Shown one piece after another: positions 24,564-37,029 of a stretch of DNA of 64,000 bases. Where the stretch lies: positions 7,130,001 to 7,194,000 of the forward strand of contig NC_003283.11 of the NCBI RefSeq assembly GCF_000002985.6, written 5' to 3'. Source of the stretch: Caenorhabditis elegans. Taxonomy: Eukaryota; Nematoda; Chromadorea; Rhabditida; Rhabditidae. A program made the translations under genes and the position numbers. Under the pieces are notes generated by a model. That model was given only the letters and a program-made list of their open reading frames with translations, was not told the origin of the DNA and searched no databases. How positions within the stretch are numbered: position 1 is the stretch's first letter; every line of letters begins with the position of its first letter.

Positions 24564-26176
24564 TCACAATTTGTTTTTACCCGTCCCTTCCGCATCAAAA
24601 ATCTTTTTCACAACCTCTGCCACCAAATCGGCGCGTTTCTTGTTTTGAAAATGAGTATCCTTTGCCACAAAAACAGAAGCTCCCTTTTCAGAGTCAAACG
24701 TCTTCAGGATTTTTCCATAATCATCAGTTGGAATTTCCGAGTCGTAATCCTGAAATTAAAGCGGTAAGTTTATTAGCTTTAAGTAACATCTAAAATTTGA
24801 AAACTCACGAAATGAACTAAATCCCTGTACTCTTTCAGCGCCTCAAACACAATTTCATCCTCACAAATGAGATCCTTTCCGGCAAAAATAATGAAGGTCT
24901 TGGTCTGAAATTAGTTCGAAGTTAGCTCAAAACTTGAAATGAGACATACATCTTGCTCACGGAGCTTGTGAATGTTCGGCAGAGTCGTCTCAAGGCCACA
25001 ACGAATAACTGAACGCAATGCGCTGATCGCCTCCTCTCCGTCTTGAACTTTCAGACCAAAGGAGAGGTACACTGAAATATGATAAATATTTTTTCAATAA
25101 ATAACTACGTTTATTTACAATTTTAATACTACATGTAAAACTGTGTCAGATTTTTCACGCTATTATGAAAAAAGTTATTTTCACCCACTTCTATAGATCA
25201 TCGCGTCGGCCAGAAACTTTGGCAGCATATCATAAACCCATTCGATGCGCTCAAGTCTTGACAACGGACGAATCGATTTATGCTTCCTCAATCCTAATGG
25301 ATTCATCATTACAAGTCCATGAGCCGGAAAGGTTGTTGCCGTCATAAGAGCATTCTCGCATCCTCTGCTGTGTGCAAGGAATATCACTTTTCCGGAAAGA
25401 TCCGCGGACTTCAAAAAAGCGTCTGTATAGTTTTGGCGCTCCTTGTTGCAGTGTCCTTGACCGGGGTAACCTGAAAATGGAAACAAATGTTAAAATTAGA
25501 ATGTCTGTATTCACTGACCATCAGTTTGTTTGAATCCTGGATAGTTGAGGCCAATGAATCTGATTCCAGCTTCATCAAATTGTTGTCTAATGTACTTGAA
25601 ATCGTTGTGAGATCCAGGAGAGCCATGGAAAGCAACTACAGTACCCACTGATGAGCCGGTGGAAAGGGAATCCTGAAATGCAGATGTTATAAATAAATTT
25701 CGTTTGAAATTTGGACAAAGTATGTATGATATTTTATGCTCTTGTTTTTTATTGATTTTTTCCAAACTTTTAGTTTTTCAAACTTTCTTTTTCAAATTAG
25801 TTATTGATGTTCGATGGAAATGAAGTTGTTTTGTAAAAAAAATAATTTTTAAAAAACACATTATCTAAAATACAAAAATTCAAAGCACCGTAGAAATAGC
25901 AACTAAAAAATTTTTAACGTAATCTTAAAGACTATCTGTATTCAAAATAATTTTAGTGGTTTTTGAAAAAAAATTTGAAAAAAAAAACACACAATCAAAT
26001 GCAAAATACCCTACCTCATAAACAGCCTGAACCTCAACCTGCTTCCCATTTTCCGCTTGAAACTTTACAAGTTTTCTGTGCATATTCGGCTCGGTCATCT
26101 TGCTAGCAAAACTTCTGAATTGTGATCCAAGAACGACTCTTTTCAAGGCGTTACTACTAAACTGCAGGGCGGCCAT
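24564..26176 (-). CDS. alpha/beta hydrolase (DUF1057-type)
   Basis: Predicted serine-hydrolase-fold protein of 333 residues, substrate unknown. Exons: 26176-26015, 25672-25519, 25470-25189, 25071-24950, 24904-24809 and 24749-24564, all phases matching. HGSPGSHNDF (about residues 69-78) is the oxyanion loop, AHSRG (about residue 134) is a variant nucleophile elbow with Ser in the centre, and KDTHFQNKKRAD near the C-terminus supplies the likely catalytic His. The first 25 residues lack acids and are rich in Ser, Arg and Ala, which could be a mitochondrial targeting sequence. The family assignment (Pfam DUF1057, a nematode-enriched hydrolase group) is from memory. Confidence 0.8.
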
Positions 26177-27311
26177 GAGAGTAAACGATAGAATGGCCGA
26201 ATGAACAGACCACTTTTTTAGAATGAATGATCATCTCCCTCCGTGTAATTGGATTCTTATGTGTAGTCTTACGTATAGTGTCAAACAGCTGGCGAGCAGG
26301 GCAGCCCGTGTTCTCGTTATTACGTAAACGTTTTATATTTTGTATAATATTCAACGTTTTCATGTGAAAAAAATTTACTGATTTAATTATTGGAACTTAT
26401 GAAAAAAAGATGTCACAAAAACAGCAACACTAAAATATGGAAAACTGATCAGTAGTGCTTTTCAAAATTTGCTCTAATGGGTGAAGGCATATTGCAATTT
26501 GTGAAATCCCCAAAAAGTTCCTAAACAGTATAAAATCCCGTTTAGAATCTGTGAAAATACTTTCCTTTAGAGCCTTTTTCCTATAAAAATTTGAATTTAT
26601 CTAAGTGCACAAAAACGTTTGGGAAATGACAAATTATTGCGTTCTTAGACGACTAACTACAAAATTCATTATTATCATGCCGGCATTAATTCTCAATCAT
26701 TCAATCTTTTTTTAACGATCATATAAAAATTTAATAACCGATGAAATTTTTGTTGAAGTCTAATCTTACTTTTCAGTTATTTTTCAGGTTCCAACTAGTA
26801 CATTATTGAAAAAATACGTTGGACATTTTTTTCACAAAATTAAATTATGATGTACCGATGAACTTTTTTTACAATCTTCCGCATATATTGTCAGACAGAG
26901 TGGGAAGGAGTCCAATTCTTTTGGTAGATCATAAATAAACTCTATGAAACAGTTTATTTACAGAGCTCCATAGTAGTCCCTGTGATACTGTGCAACGGGA
27001 GTGGATCAGCTAAAACACATTACATGTTCAATTGAAATTTTAATACTCGGTGCTCAGATTTATTTAATTTTCACAAGTATCCGTGGTTTGTGAGAGTATT
27101 TGAACATACTTTTTCCAGACTCTTCTCCTTGTACGACAACATGAGACAAAAAATAGAAGACAGAAAATCTATGATAAGACAATTAAATACCTATGATGAC
27201 CCGCACAACACCCTTCCAAGTATCTATCAGTTTTCGCCCGCTATTTCGTATTTTTTCGTATTGAACATTTGGTTTGATTCTTTATCATCTGTTCATGGAA
27301 AGTATCATAAA
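26177..27311. other. intergenic, divergent promoter region
   Basis: Spacer between a minus-strand hydrolase and a plus-strand UGT, so it should carry both promoters. An open frame continues upstream of the UGT start (from 27090), but the signal peptide begins at 27312, so I do not extend the gene. No other coding support. Confidence 0.55.
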
Positions 27312-29120
27312 ATGCGTCTGTTGTTTATATTATTTTTATTTTTTGGAAATGTGTCATCATTTAATTTTCTAGTATTTTGCCCATTGTTTGCTCATAGTCA
27401 TTCGAAATTTTTCGCCACTATCGCTGATTCATTAACTGATGCTGGTCATAATGTGGTATGATTTTCACTGCAAAACGATGTAATTCGAAACTAGTATTCA
27501 GACATTTTTCACTCCAACAATCGTTGAAAAATATCGAAATGTTAGCTACACAAAATCAACGAAAGATGTTGTCCACATGAAGCCATCAAAGAAGCTGAAA
27601 GAATATGGAGAACAAATGAGTACAGGAGATTTTGTCAGGTATTGGACAGAAGACTCAACGGCCACAGAGATTATACCGGTTGTTCGGATTTTTCAAAAAA
27701 TGTATAACGAGCAGGGAACAGTGATGAAGGACAATGTCGGAATTCTAAATGAATTGAAGAAACGGAAATTCGATGTTATAATTTTCGAAGCGTACATATA
27801 CTCTGCATATCGTAAGTTATTTCGAGAATTTTAATTTGAAGTAAGTTTTCAGCACTTATGGATTATCTGGAAATTCCAACATTTATACCCTCTGTCTCTG
27901 TTGCTCACGATACTTCTTTGGCAATAGAAATTGGTGAACCAGTTATGCCAAGTGTTGTTTCAGACTGCTTATCTCCATTTGGTGATAAACTATCAATAAC
28001 TGAAAGAGCATTCAATGCATTCATGGTTCCATATTTTGATTTTATGATTGGATACCCCACACATAGATCTTTCAAACCTCCATACAATCCAATTGATATA
28101 AGATCTATCGTTCCCGAGGCATCATTTGTATTCCTCAACTCTAATCCATTTGTTGATTTTCCAAGGCCAACTCTCACAAAAACAATTCAAATTGGAGGAA
28201 TATCAGTTGATTCAAATGAATTGAGAAGTCAAAAACTTGATGAAACATGGTCAGAAATTCTCAAGTTGAGAGAAAAAACAATGTTAGTGTCATTTGGATC
28301 AATGTTGTACTCAAAGGATATGCCATTCAAAAATAAAATAGCATTGAAAAATGCAATGGAAAAGTTCAAAAATGTAACATTTATTTGGAAGTATGAAGAT
28401 GATAGTTCTGACGAATTCGCAAAAGGAATTGAAAATATTCATTTTGCAAAATGGGTTCCACAAACTGCTCTTCTTGGTAAGTTTGTATTCCTTCGGTTAT
28501 TCAAGACATAAAAACTAAAATTCAGTTATTCTATTTCAGCTGACTCCCGTCTCTCTGCTTTCCTTACTCACGCTGGACTTGGAAGTATTAATGAACTAAG
28601 CTACTTGGGAAAACCTGCCATTTTGGTATGCCCGTATAATTTTAATTTGAAAAATTGTAATATTTCAGTGTCCACAACTGTTCGACCAAATGAGAAATGC
28701 AAAAATGCTGGTCCGTCACAATGGATCAATTGAGTTATCGAAATATGATCTAGGAGATTCTGAAAAAATTGTCAACGCTTTTCAAGCAATCTTATTTGAT
28801 TCTTCGTATGCAAAAAATGCTCTAAAATTAGCAGAACAGCTCGAGAATCAGCCAATTAAACCCAAAGAAATGATGGTGAAACATGCAGAATTTGCAGCAA
28901 GGTATGTGTTTTCTAACTGATGGCAACATAATTTTGAAATTATAGATTTGGTCGCTTACCATCACTGGATCCATACTCGAGAAAAATGACGTTTATTGAA
29001 TATTTCCTTATTGATGTTGCAGCTATTAGTATGGTTGTGTTGATAGCTGTAGTTTTTGTGATAACGAAAATGTTTAAAATTCTATGTAACAAAACTTCAG
29101 TAAAGGGAAAAATTGAATAA
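27312..29120 (+). CDS. UDP-glucuronosyltransferase (ugt family), 6 exons
   Basis: Predicted ER UGT of 523 residues, the same length as its inverted sister at 15.7-17.5 kb. Exons: 27312-27455, 27502-27811, 27853-28476, 28540-28625, 28669-28901 and 28946-29120. Signal peptide MRLLFILFLFFGNVSS, AHSHSKFF with the presumed catalytic His, the large exon from LMDYLEIPTFIP to WVPQTALLG, donor signature THAGLGSINELSYLGKP, then DQMRNAKMLVRHNGSIELS and a C-terminal TM helix with a basic tail. Its positions 27957-28573 match the reverse complement of 16207-16823 without a visible mismatch, intron 3 included, while the sequence on either side differs at many sites. Confidence 0.88.
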
Positions 29121-29690
29121 TTTATAGTTTTTCAAATGTTTGTATTTTTGTTACTTCTAAAATTTTCGAACAAGGAAGTGTTTCATATTTTCCGGATCTT
29201 ATTCTGAATTTCAACAACCAGAGAATGAATACGAATGGAAGCAATCAAAACGCGAATAAAACTTGAAATGAAAACCTGATAAATATTCTCGCCTAAAAAT
29301 AGCTCCAAAAGCCTAATAATCTTCATGTATGAAAAGAGCGTTATGTAGTTATAAATGTGTTCAGTCGAAAATCCGTAAATGCTAATTAACGATAAGAAAA
29401 CAAGCATATTAAGTCCTCAAATATATTTTTTTGATGCTTTTTACATGAAATCCGCAGTGTTCTTAACCGCAATGAATTAAATATTACCCACTGGGAGATT
29501 CGAATGTTACAATTGGGAAAAACATATCATTATTTTTTATCGAGAAGCATGTAATGTTATTGTGAAATTCCAATTAGCAAGGTCCTTTGGGATTTCTAAT
29601 CGGCTCTCAATCTCAGTTACTCAGGCATATTGCTAGGTAATACTGCTATCAGTCGGAAGCTTCTCTCATTTCTGCTTTAAATATTTTGAA
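29121..29690. other. intergenic, no gene seen
   Basis: Short AT-rich spacer between a UGT and a str receptor on the same strand; nothing recognisable. Confidence 0.6.
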
Positions 29691-31016
29691 ATGCCCGTTT
29701 CGTGGGATGAAATTCAAAATTCCGTGCAATTCTATGCAGCCATCACTGCGGTCCCACTCAATGTCCTACTGATCTACTTGATCATCAAGTACTCCTCCAG
29801 TGAAATTGGAGCTTACAAGTACTTGATGATCTACATTTCGGTTTTTGAACTCATCTATGCCATCATTGATGTAATCGTATCCCCATTCGCACATGCCTAC
29901 GGATCCACGTTCTTAGTTATAGTTAACCTGAAGAAGACATCAATTCCAAGATGGGTTCACAGAATTTTACTTTGTAAGTTTACACCTTTCATTGAACAAC
30001 AAATTAATAAAACATAATTTATTTAGCTGCTTACTGTGGATTTTATGGATGCTCAATGGCAATTTTTGGTATTCACTTTGTTTATCGTTACCTGGTCGCC
30101 AAAGGTTCTGACTTGCTGAAGACGTTCCAGTCAAAGAAGATTATTGGTTGGCTTTTGATACCCGCAATTTTCGGACTCATTTGGAGCTGTCTCACATACT
30201 GGCCATGTGCAAAACGAGAGTCTACCGATATCTATGTGAAAGATAATTTGTACGAAAAATTCAATTTAAGCATTGATGATGTGGAATACATTGCACCCTA
30301 CTTTTATGAGTTGGACAAAAATGGAAATCTGGAAATCTACTGGCCCAGTTTTGTTGGCATTGGTGTGAACTCTGTTATCATCGTGAGTTCTTACACACTA
30401 TTTGATATCTGAAGAAATGCTCATTGTCGAATTGAATTGTTGAGTGGACCATCAGATTGACTAATCTTTTTTTTTAATGATTTCGTATTTTTAAACCGAA
30501 AATGTTTCAGAATGTTTCTATTGCAACCATTATCTATTTTGGGAAAAAATGCTACACAATCCTCAACTCTCTTGTACCACACACTAGCAAGTCTGAAAAG
30601 AATCGACGTCTTCAAAAGCAGTTGTACTTTGCTCTTGTCACTCAAACCCTCATCCCAATTGTTTTAATGCATATTCCAGTCTCTACGCTTTACTTTTCCG
30701 CGTTCTTTTGCATTGATCTTGGATCCATCAGCGGAATCGCTCCATTGGCAATTGCTCTCTACCCAACGCTTGATCCACTTCCCACTATGTTCATTATTGG
30801 ACATTACAGAACTGTCGTGTTCAGTTAGTTATTAATTTATTAATATTAATTGAAATTCAAGCATTGAATATTTCAGATTGGATTTTATGGTTGCCACGAA
30901 AATTTGGAATCTGTTCCAAAAATTCGGTAAATCCTGAAATTGATGAAACAACTGTTCAAGATGGACCTGATGCAGTTACCCAAAGTAATGCAATAATTCA
31001 AGAATCACAAGTTTAA
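29691..31016 (+). CDS. str-family chemoreceptor
   Basis: Predicted seven-transmembrane GPCR of the nematode Str family. Four exons: 29691-29973, 30027-30382, 30511-30823 and 30877-31016, totalling 363 residues with matching phases. The hallmark IGAYKYLMIYISVFELIYAI forms TM2, GIHFVYRYLVAKG ends TM3, RRLQKQLYFALVTQTLIP lies at TM6, and LYPTLDPLPTMFIIGHYR forms TM7. The C-terminal tail after TM7 is about 45 residues and rich in acidic and polar residues. It has fewer introns than the str gene at 6.3-8.4 kb. It sits between UGT genes and appears intact. Confidence 0.88.
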
Positions 31017-31246
31017 TTCGGAACAATTGTAGTGTTTGCTTCAAATTTTTATAAAATTTTGAATTCAGTTGATCATAATAAACATTTATTCATTAAAATG
31101 ATAATGCTTTTTTAAAGAATAGGGATTGTGAATAATGAAGAATGTTTTAAAATGTAGTAACTGTTACCTAGTTCATTACATGGTAAGTATTTATTTGCTA
31201 CATTTTTCTGAGACTTTCACATTCACTACACTTTTCTCTAGAATAT

Positions 31247-33565
31247 TTAATCCCGCTTTGATTTGATAGTCAATAATTTTACAATTTGTCTAATCATTAT
31301 GAATACCACAAATATTACCAGTAAAACAAAACTCGTCAAGAATGCGATAACATCTAATAAATAATAGGCGGCAAATCCCATAGTTCGAAGATTACTATCT
31401 TGTGCCGGCTGCTCACCAAATCTGGAATTCCACGTTTTTATTAACTGTACATGTTATTGTAAACGTACCGAGCTGCAAACTCTGCATGTCTAACAAACAA
31501 TTCCTTAGGTTTAGTTGGCTGATATTCCAATTTTTTCGCCAATTTCTCTGCGTTTTCCGAGTAACTTTCAGCGAAAAGTATACTATGCAAGGCAGATCGC
31601 AAGGTATTATAGTTTTCCAGATTAAATTTAGATATTTCAATTGATCCATTGTGGCGAGTGAGCATTTTTGAGTTGCGAATTTGATCGGCAAAAAGTGGGC
31701 ACTAAAACTTGGATTCTTAGAGTATTCGTAATTTTTTCACTTATTTACCAAGAGCGCAGGTTTTCCGAGGTAGCTCAACTCATTGACACTTCCAAGACCT
31801 CCGTGAGTGAAAAATGCTGAGAGACGGGAATCAGCTGAAATTAGTGACTGACAAAAAGGTTTTTGATATTTTTAAGTACTTACCTAGAAGAGCCGTTTGA
31901 GGTACCCACTTGCTAAAAATTATATTTTCAGCTCCATTTGCAAAACTGGTTTCTTCTGATTCATACTTCCAAATAAAAGACACGTTTTTGAAGGATTTCA
32001 TAACTTTTACCATATTTTCCCTGAAAATTAGATTTTTTGTTTTTGAACAATATAAAAGAAAATTTCAGTGGGGGAAGATAACAGTTCGATGAATGAAACA
32101 CATTCAGAAAATAATTGCTCACTTACTTATAAAAATCTGGCATATAAATCGATTTGAACATTGATCCAAAAGAAATCAGCACATTATGAGGTCTCTTTTT
32201 GAGAATATTGTCCCATTTTTCATCGACTTTCTCACTTTTGAGCTTCTTCACATCTACAGTAATCCCACCAATTTCGATAGTTTTTGAAAGCAGTGGACGT
32301 GGAAAGTCTATATAAGGATTTGAGTTTATGAATACATATGGAGCACGATGGTATTCTGACTGAAATTATGAAAACAACTCTCTTTTGGTTTCAAGATCTT
32401 TCTTACCTCGACCAGCAAGTCTTTTGATGGGTCTTGAAGAGTTTTCCAGTTTGGAAATGCGATCAAAATTTGACCAAGATAGTAAGATATCGTATTTGTC
32501 AGTCGCTCTTGGAAATTCATAATGTTCCCAAAATTTGTGAAGTATCCTGTAAATTAGTAGTGTTTGACAGGAAAAATTTTAATCCAAATGCCTGATAAAT
32601 AACTAGGGCTAACAGGTTCTCCAATAAGTTCTGCAAATCTGTAGTCATGTGTGATTGAAGTCACTGGGAGGAAGACTGGAATTTCGAGATATTCTTGAAT
32701 TGCCTTCCCCATGAAAAAGAATGATTCGAAGAAAACTGCATCGTATTGAGGTCGATTATTCTTCAGATAATCCATTTGCGGTAGGGCATGGTCTCGGAAA
32801 GCTGAAGAGTACGGTTTTTAAATTTTTTCATAGATCTTTCAAGCGGTGTTATATGATGTTGTCAATATGACAACTGTTTCATAAATCTGAATGTTTAAAA
32901 TTTTCGAGAAACGTTTTACGAGCGATTGCTTTCCAGTTAAACGACAGAAACAAGAAAAAAAGAGATCTGACTAAAAAATGATGCCCTTTTTGGAATTTGT
33001 TGCTCATGAATTCTTTTTTCTTGTTTATGTCATTGTCACATATTTAACTTACTTTTATAGCCATCTTCAGCCATTTTGAGAAACATTAAATAGCTGGGAA
33101 TCGTTTCCAACATTGTGCCTTCTTGAGTCCAATACCTTGCAAAATCGTCATTTTCCATATTTTCGGTTAGTTGGTCTTGTTCTGTTGTTGTCTGAGATGC
33201 AGTTTTTATTGAAAAAAAATTAAATGCAAATTGAATTTACCTCTACGACTACTATGTCTTTTGTTGATTTTGTGTAGGAAATGTTTCGAAACTTGGATGA
33301 GATTATAATTGAGAGCACTGTCTGAAAAAATTTGATTAACTGTTCTCAAATATACTTTTAGTTTTTGTTTTCAAGGTTTTGAGACTTTCAGCATATTTCA
33401 ATATTTAAGACGTACCACATTATGTCCAGCTTCTGTTAGAGAATCAGCAAGTTTTCCCATAAATGTAGAATGGCTGTGTCCAAAAGCTGGAGACACTACT
33501 AAATAGTTGAATCCCGAAGTATTCGAGATCGAAAGAACAAGCAACAAAATAATTAGTAAGTTCAT
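31247..33565 (-). CDS. UDP-glucuronosyltransferase (ugt family), divergent copy
   Basis: Predicted ER UGT of about 527 residues. Ten exons: 33565-33416, 33321-33241, 33191-33053, 32801-32592, 32546-32407, 32359-32127, 32020-31884, 31834-31749, 31701-31469 and 31421-31247. Signal peptide MNLLIILLLVLSISN, GHSHSTFMG with the presumed catalytic His, SNPYIDFPRPLLSK, SFGSMFKS, SKWVPQTALLG, THGGLGSVNELSYLGKP, DQIRNSKMLTRHNGS and a C-terminal TM helix. The exon split differs from both other UGT structures in the window, so it is a separate lineage. The intron at 32547-32591 has no GT donor in the right place; using GCATTT (a GC-AG intron) gives the alignment PSYLSG-YFTNFG expected for UGTs and a full-length product. 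Confidence 0.8.
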
Positions 33566-34509
33566 GATTTGATAAGTAGACAACGAATTTGTGTCTCTGA
33601 ACAACTTTCCCAGTCTCTTTTATAGATCTGTTAATGTGATTGATACTGTCACAAATTTCCCATTCTGTAGTTTGTGTTGATTATGCTACACTCCAATTAT
33701 ACAGTCACTTTTGAAAACATGATGTGAGTCAGAATAATCGCGAACAAACAGTTAGGTGGGTGGTAGCCCATAGTTGTCACCTGAATTGGTCTGAAAATTC
33801 CCGGCTGTCTTTGAAAATACAATTTGTTTATGGAAACGAAACATGTTCACGTGAAGATTTTGTGACTTCTTTCTGTTTTTGAACAATGAAAATTAATGCT
33901 ATGACACTATCCTAATTTCCATCGTAAACAGTTTAATTGAAAAAAAAGATTCGTTATAGCATGTTTGCACTTTTGATTGGCATTGGTGTGACTTGTTGTC
34001 TAGAAATGATGGATTACGTGTTAATGATCGGAAACCGTTAAGTACATATTTGAAATTGAAAAGTGAAAAATGGGAACGGAAATTTCAAATCGCCAATAGT
34101 GGTTTTTAATTTTCTCTGTTTTTATCTGTTGTCCTTAAACAGGTTATCAACTTGTTAACTCCGTAAAGACAAAAAACTGCACAGTAGGCAAGAGGAAAGC
34201 GGGCGAAGAGGGGGTAAGAGGCGCTTTTTCAATTTTCGTATAACATTTTTTAAATAATATCAGGTGAAATTCCAACTGAAATATTTCAACGCTGAATTCT
34301 TTCCCCTCCAGCTGAACTCCAAATCCGAGCGTGAACTAACATGGGTCTTTTGTTTTTAATCAGTTAGCTGTATCCTTTTACAAGTTCTTTATTTTCAAAA
34401 TATTTACCTTACTTTGAGAAAGCCGGAACTTTTTTCTTAATCATCCTATAAGTAAAAAACAGCTATAAAAAGTTAATACGCGAACACCACAAGAACACAA
34501 TTTGTAAAA
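33566..34509. other. intergenic, no gene seen
   Basis: Spacer between a minus-strand UGT and a plus-strand srh receptor, so it should hold both promoters. No coding support. Confidence 0.55.
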
Positions 34510-35895
34510 ATGGGTTCTGTTCGAGAATATTATTTGACAAACTACACGAAATGTCCAAGATGTGACACATTTCTGTGCACCTGGCAAGAAGTTGCGTACA
34601 CGTTTCATTCGATAACTATATTTTCTCTACCCTTCTACATTTTTGGAGGATACTGTATTTTATACAAAACTCCAAAGGAAATGAGCTCCTATCGAATTTT
34701 TTTATTTAAATTTTTTTATTTGAGAAATGTATTCCAGGACTTGTCTCGTGGACATTTTTCTCAATGTACTTGCTACGCCCTATCTGTTTTTCCCGACTCT
34801 CTCAGGATTTTCTGTCGGTTTACTCAACTTTTTGCGTGTCCCTCCAAAAATCCAAGTGTGGCTTGTGTTTCAGAGTTTAAATTGTTAGTTTTTCCTGGAA
34901 TTCTAGAAATATAAATATGTCGATTATTATAAAAACACATTAACGGGTCGTTATAATATAGAAGCCAGTGTGCCAATGGAACGGTGTAGGGATCAGGCAT
35001 ACGTGCCTGGCGGATGCCTGTTTTTTATTCAGAATAATCTCCGCTCGTCGGCGCTTTAAGGCTGATTTGGAATTTTTACCACCTGCCGCTTTTTTCAAGA
35101 GCCGTTCTTTTAATTTAATTCTTCAGGGATGTTATTCTCAATGACAATGCTTTTGGAAAACCGACACAACTCAATTCTATTCAATAGATTCCAAATAACT
35201 AAAAACCGAACTAAAATCATATATTATTTGGTTCGTTATCTATCGGGTCTAATATATTCTATGTCTTTACTATTCTTCATACCAGAAGATCAAAATTCCG
35301 CACTACTCCAAGTTCTAACCAAAATACCATGCCCGTCTCAAGAATTTTTCACGGCTTCCGATGTTTTTGTATTGTGTATCGATGAGAACTACGTCACGTT
35401 CCTGGCACTATTCACAGGGATTGGTGTCTTGACAGAGATAGCTCAAATTGTATTTTTCTTAGCGTGTTGTGTATATTATTTATTTGTCTCGGTACGATCA
35501 TTCGCTTCTAAAAAGACACGACAAATGCAAGTTAAATATTTTGCAAGTATAATTTTACAAATATCAATTCCAATGGGATTCATGATGCCTACCGTTCTCT
35601 ACATATTCCTTTCTTTATCATACAAGTTTTATAATCAAGGTATTCAATTTTGCTTTGAAAAATAAAAAGTTTAATTAATTAAGCTCTAACTAACTTATCA
35701 ATACTTCATGCATCACTTCACGACTTGTTATCCACATTTATGGTACTTTTAATTCATGCTCCATACCGGCATTTTATCTTTTCTTTCTTTAAAAAATTGG
35801 ATACAAGTGTATCGACTTCGGAAGTTCGAGATGAATCAGTGATGGCAACCCAAATTACTATTAAACAAGTTTCTATGTCTCCAGTTACAAATTAA
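34510..35895 (+). pseudogene. srh-family chemoreceptor, probably disrupted
   Basis: Nematode Srh-family GPCR. The first segment (34510 to about 34736) gives HSITIFSLPFYIFGGYCILYKTP-type sequence, the Srh TM1 hallmark. The next segment (34740-34883) reads CLVDIFLNVLATPYLFFP and VPPKIQVWL, which is clearly Srh TM2. Then come 35127-35639 (LLENRHNSIL in TM3; ILQISIPMGFMMP in TM6) and 35684-35895 (SLHDLLSTFMVLLIHAPYR in TM7, tail ending SPVTN). The last junctions are in phase. Between the first and second segments the frame shifts: there is a good acceptor (TATTCCAG at 34738) but no usable GT donor before it, and an in-phase read-through is impossible. Either a donor was destroyed or a small indel occurred. 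Confidence 0.6.
34884..35126. other. srh intron with GC-rich inverted-repeat insert
   Basis: This intron is about 243 bp, longer than others in such genes. Around 34995-35030 it contains CAGGCATACGTGCCTG, a near-perfect inverted repeat, next to GGATGCCTG. This type of GGCA-rich palindrome is a common dispersed repeat in Caenorhabditis (from memory). Probably an inserted repeat fragment. Confidence 0.45.
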
Positions 35896-37029
35896 GTTTT
35901 TTTTAATAGCGTATATTTTCTACTAGATATATCGGAACATTTTAATAAATAATTTTCATTTCAGGTTTGTCTGCTCTTTTTCAGAAAATGGACATTTTTA
36001 TCTTTGGAAAACCACCGTTTTCACTTTTTCTAAAAATTTTCGGAAACCGTCAATATCTTTTTTGAGTGTTTTTTGAATAAATAATTTAATAAATAAATAC
36101 ATAGAAATTTAATTCCAAATACCGAATACAAACGTTTTGAAAAGGTTCAATTAAAAAATTAACGGGCCCTTTTGTTTGTATTTCTTGAATTTGCAAAAAT
36201 GTAAAAGATCTTGGAAAAAACAAACCTTTTTTGATATGAAGAAGTATGAGGACTTTGGATGTTTCTGGCTCTCCTGCAACTAAAAATTGGGAATAAGCTA
36301 AAGGGTAAAACTTGCCTGCCAGCATTTAGATTCCAGAGATTTTTTTTGGATAGAGGAAACGAAACCTTCTAAAAATTAATAAAATTTATGCATCGTGACG
36401 GCCAATGCCGTGTCTACGTCCTGCCGAAGTATACATTAATATTTTTCTTCACTTTTAAAATGCTTTCAACAGTTTAATTAAATATGAAATAAAATAAAAC
36501 CTTATGGAAATAAACTGTTTTAATATCAATCGCCGGAAGTTATATGTACCAAAATTCATAAAATAAACAGTAACGTTTTACCAGTAAGCAGTCACGTAGG
36601 CAGTTCCTTTTTTTTGGAAAATGAGTGAAAGAATAAAAAGCATAGCAAAGTTTTTCAAAGAGGATTACTTTTGAAGCAATTGATAGTAGTAAAATACTGA
36701 TTTGATGTCAAAGAAATAAACTATGCGATAGCAGAAACAGTTTCTGTTTTGCGAGAAAAAACTCAAAGAACAATCAAAAAGACAGGTGTGTTTTAGTTGA
36801 AAATTTCAGTGAACGACGAATCCGTAACATGAATAATAAATATGATTTCTCTGAATACTTACACAAAAGACCTGACTACTTCCACTACAAAAAACATGAA
36901 CTATCTCTGATTATCCCATCGAAAATTGTGACTTATCATCTTGAACAAGTTGTTGCCCAAAGTGTGTTCTCTGCTGAAATGTTTCATATAAAGAGGAAAA
37001 TGAATAACATGATTAACGTAGAAACAAAC
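35896..37029. other. intergenic, no gene seen
   Basis: AT-rich spacer before the last UGT. An open frame starting at 36829 continues into the UGT, but the signal peptide begins at 37030, so the upstream part is taken as non-coding. Confidence 0.55.

Noticed and set aside
36829-37029. N-terminal extension of the 37-kb UGT (and likewise 27090-27311 for the 27-kb UGT)
   Set aside because: The hydrophobic signal peptide begins at the internal Met in both; the upstream residues are polar and not shared between copies.
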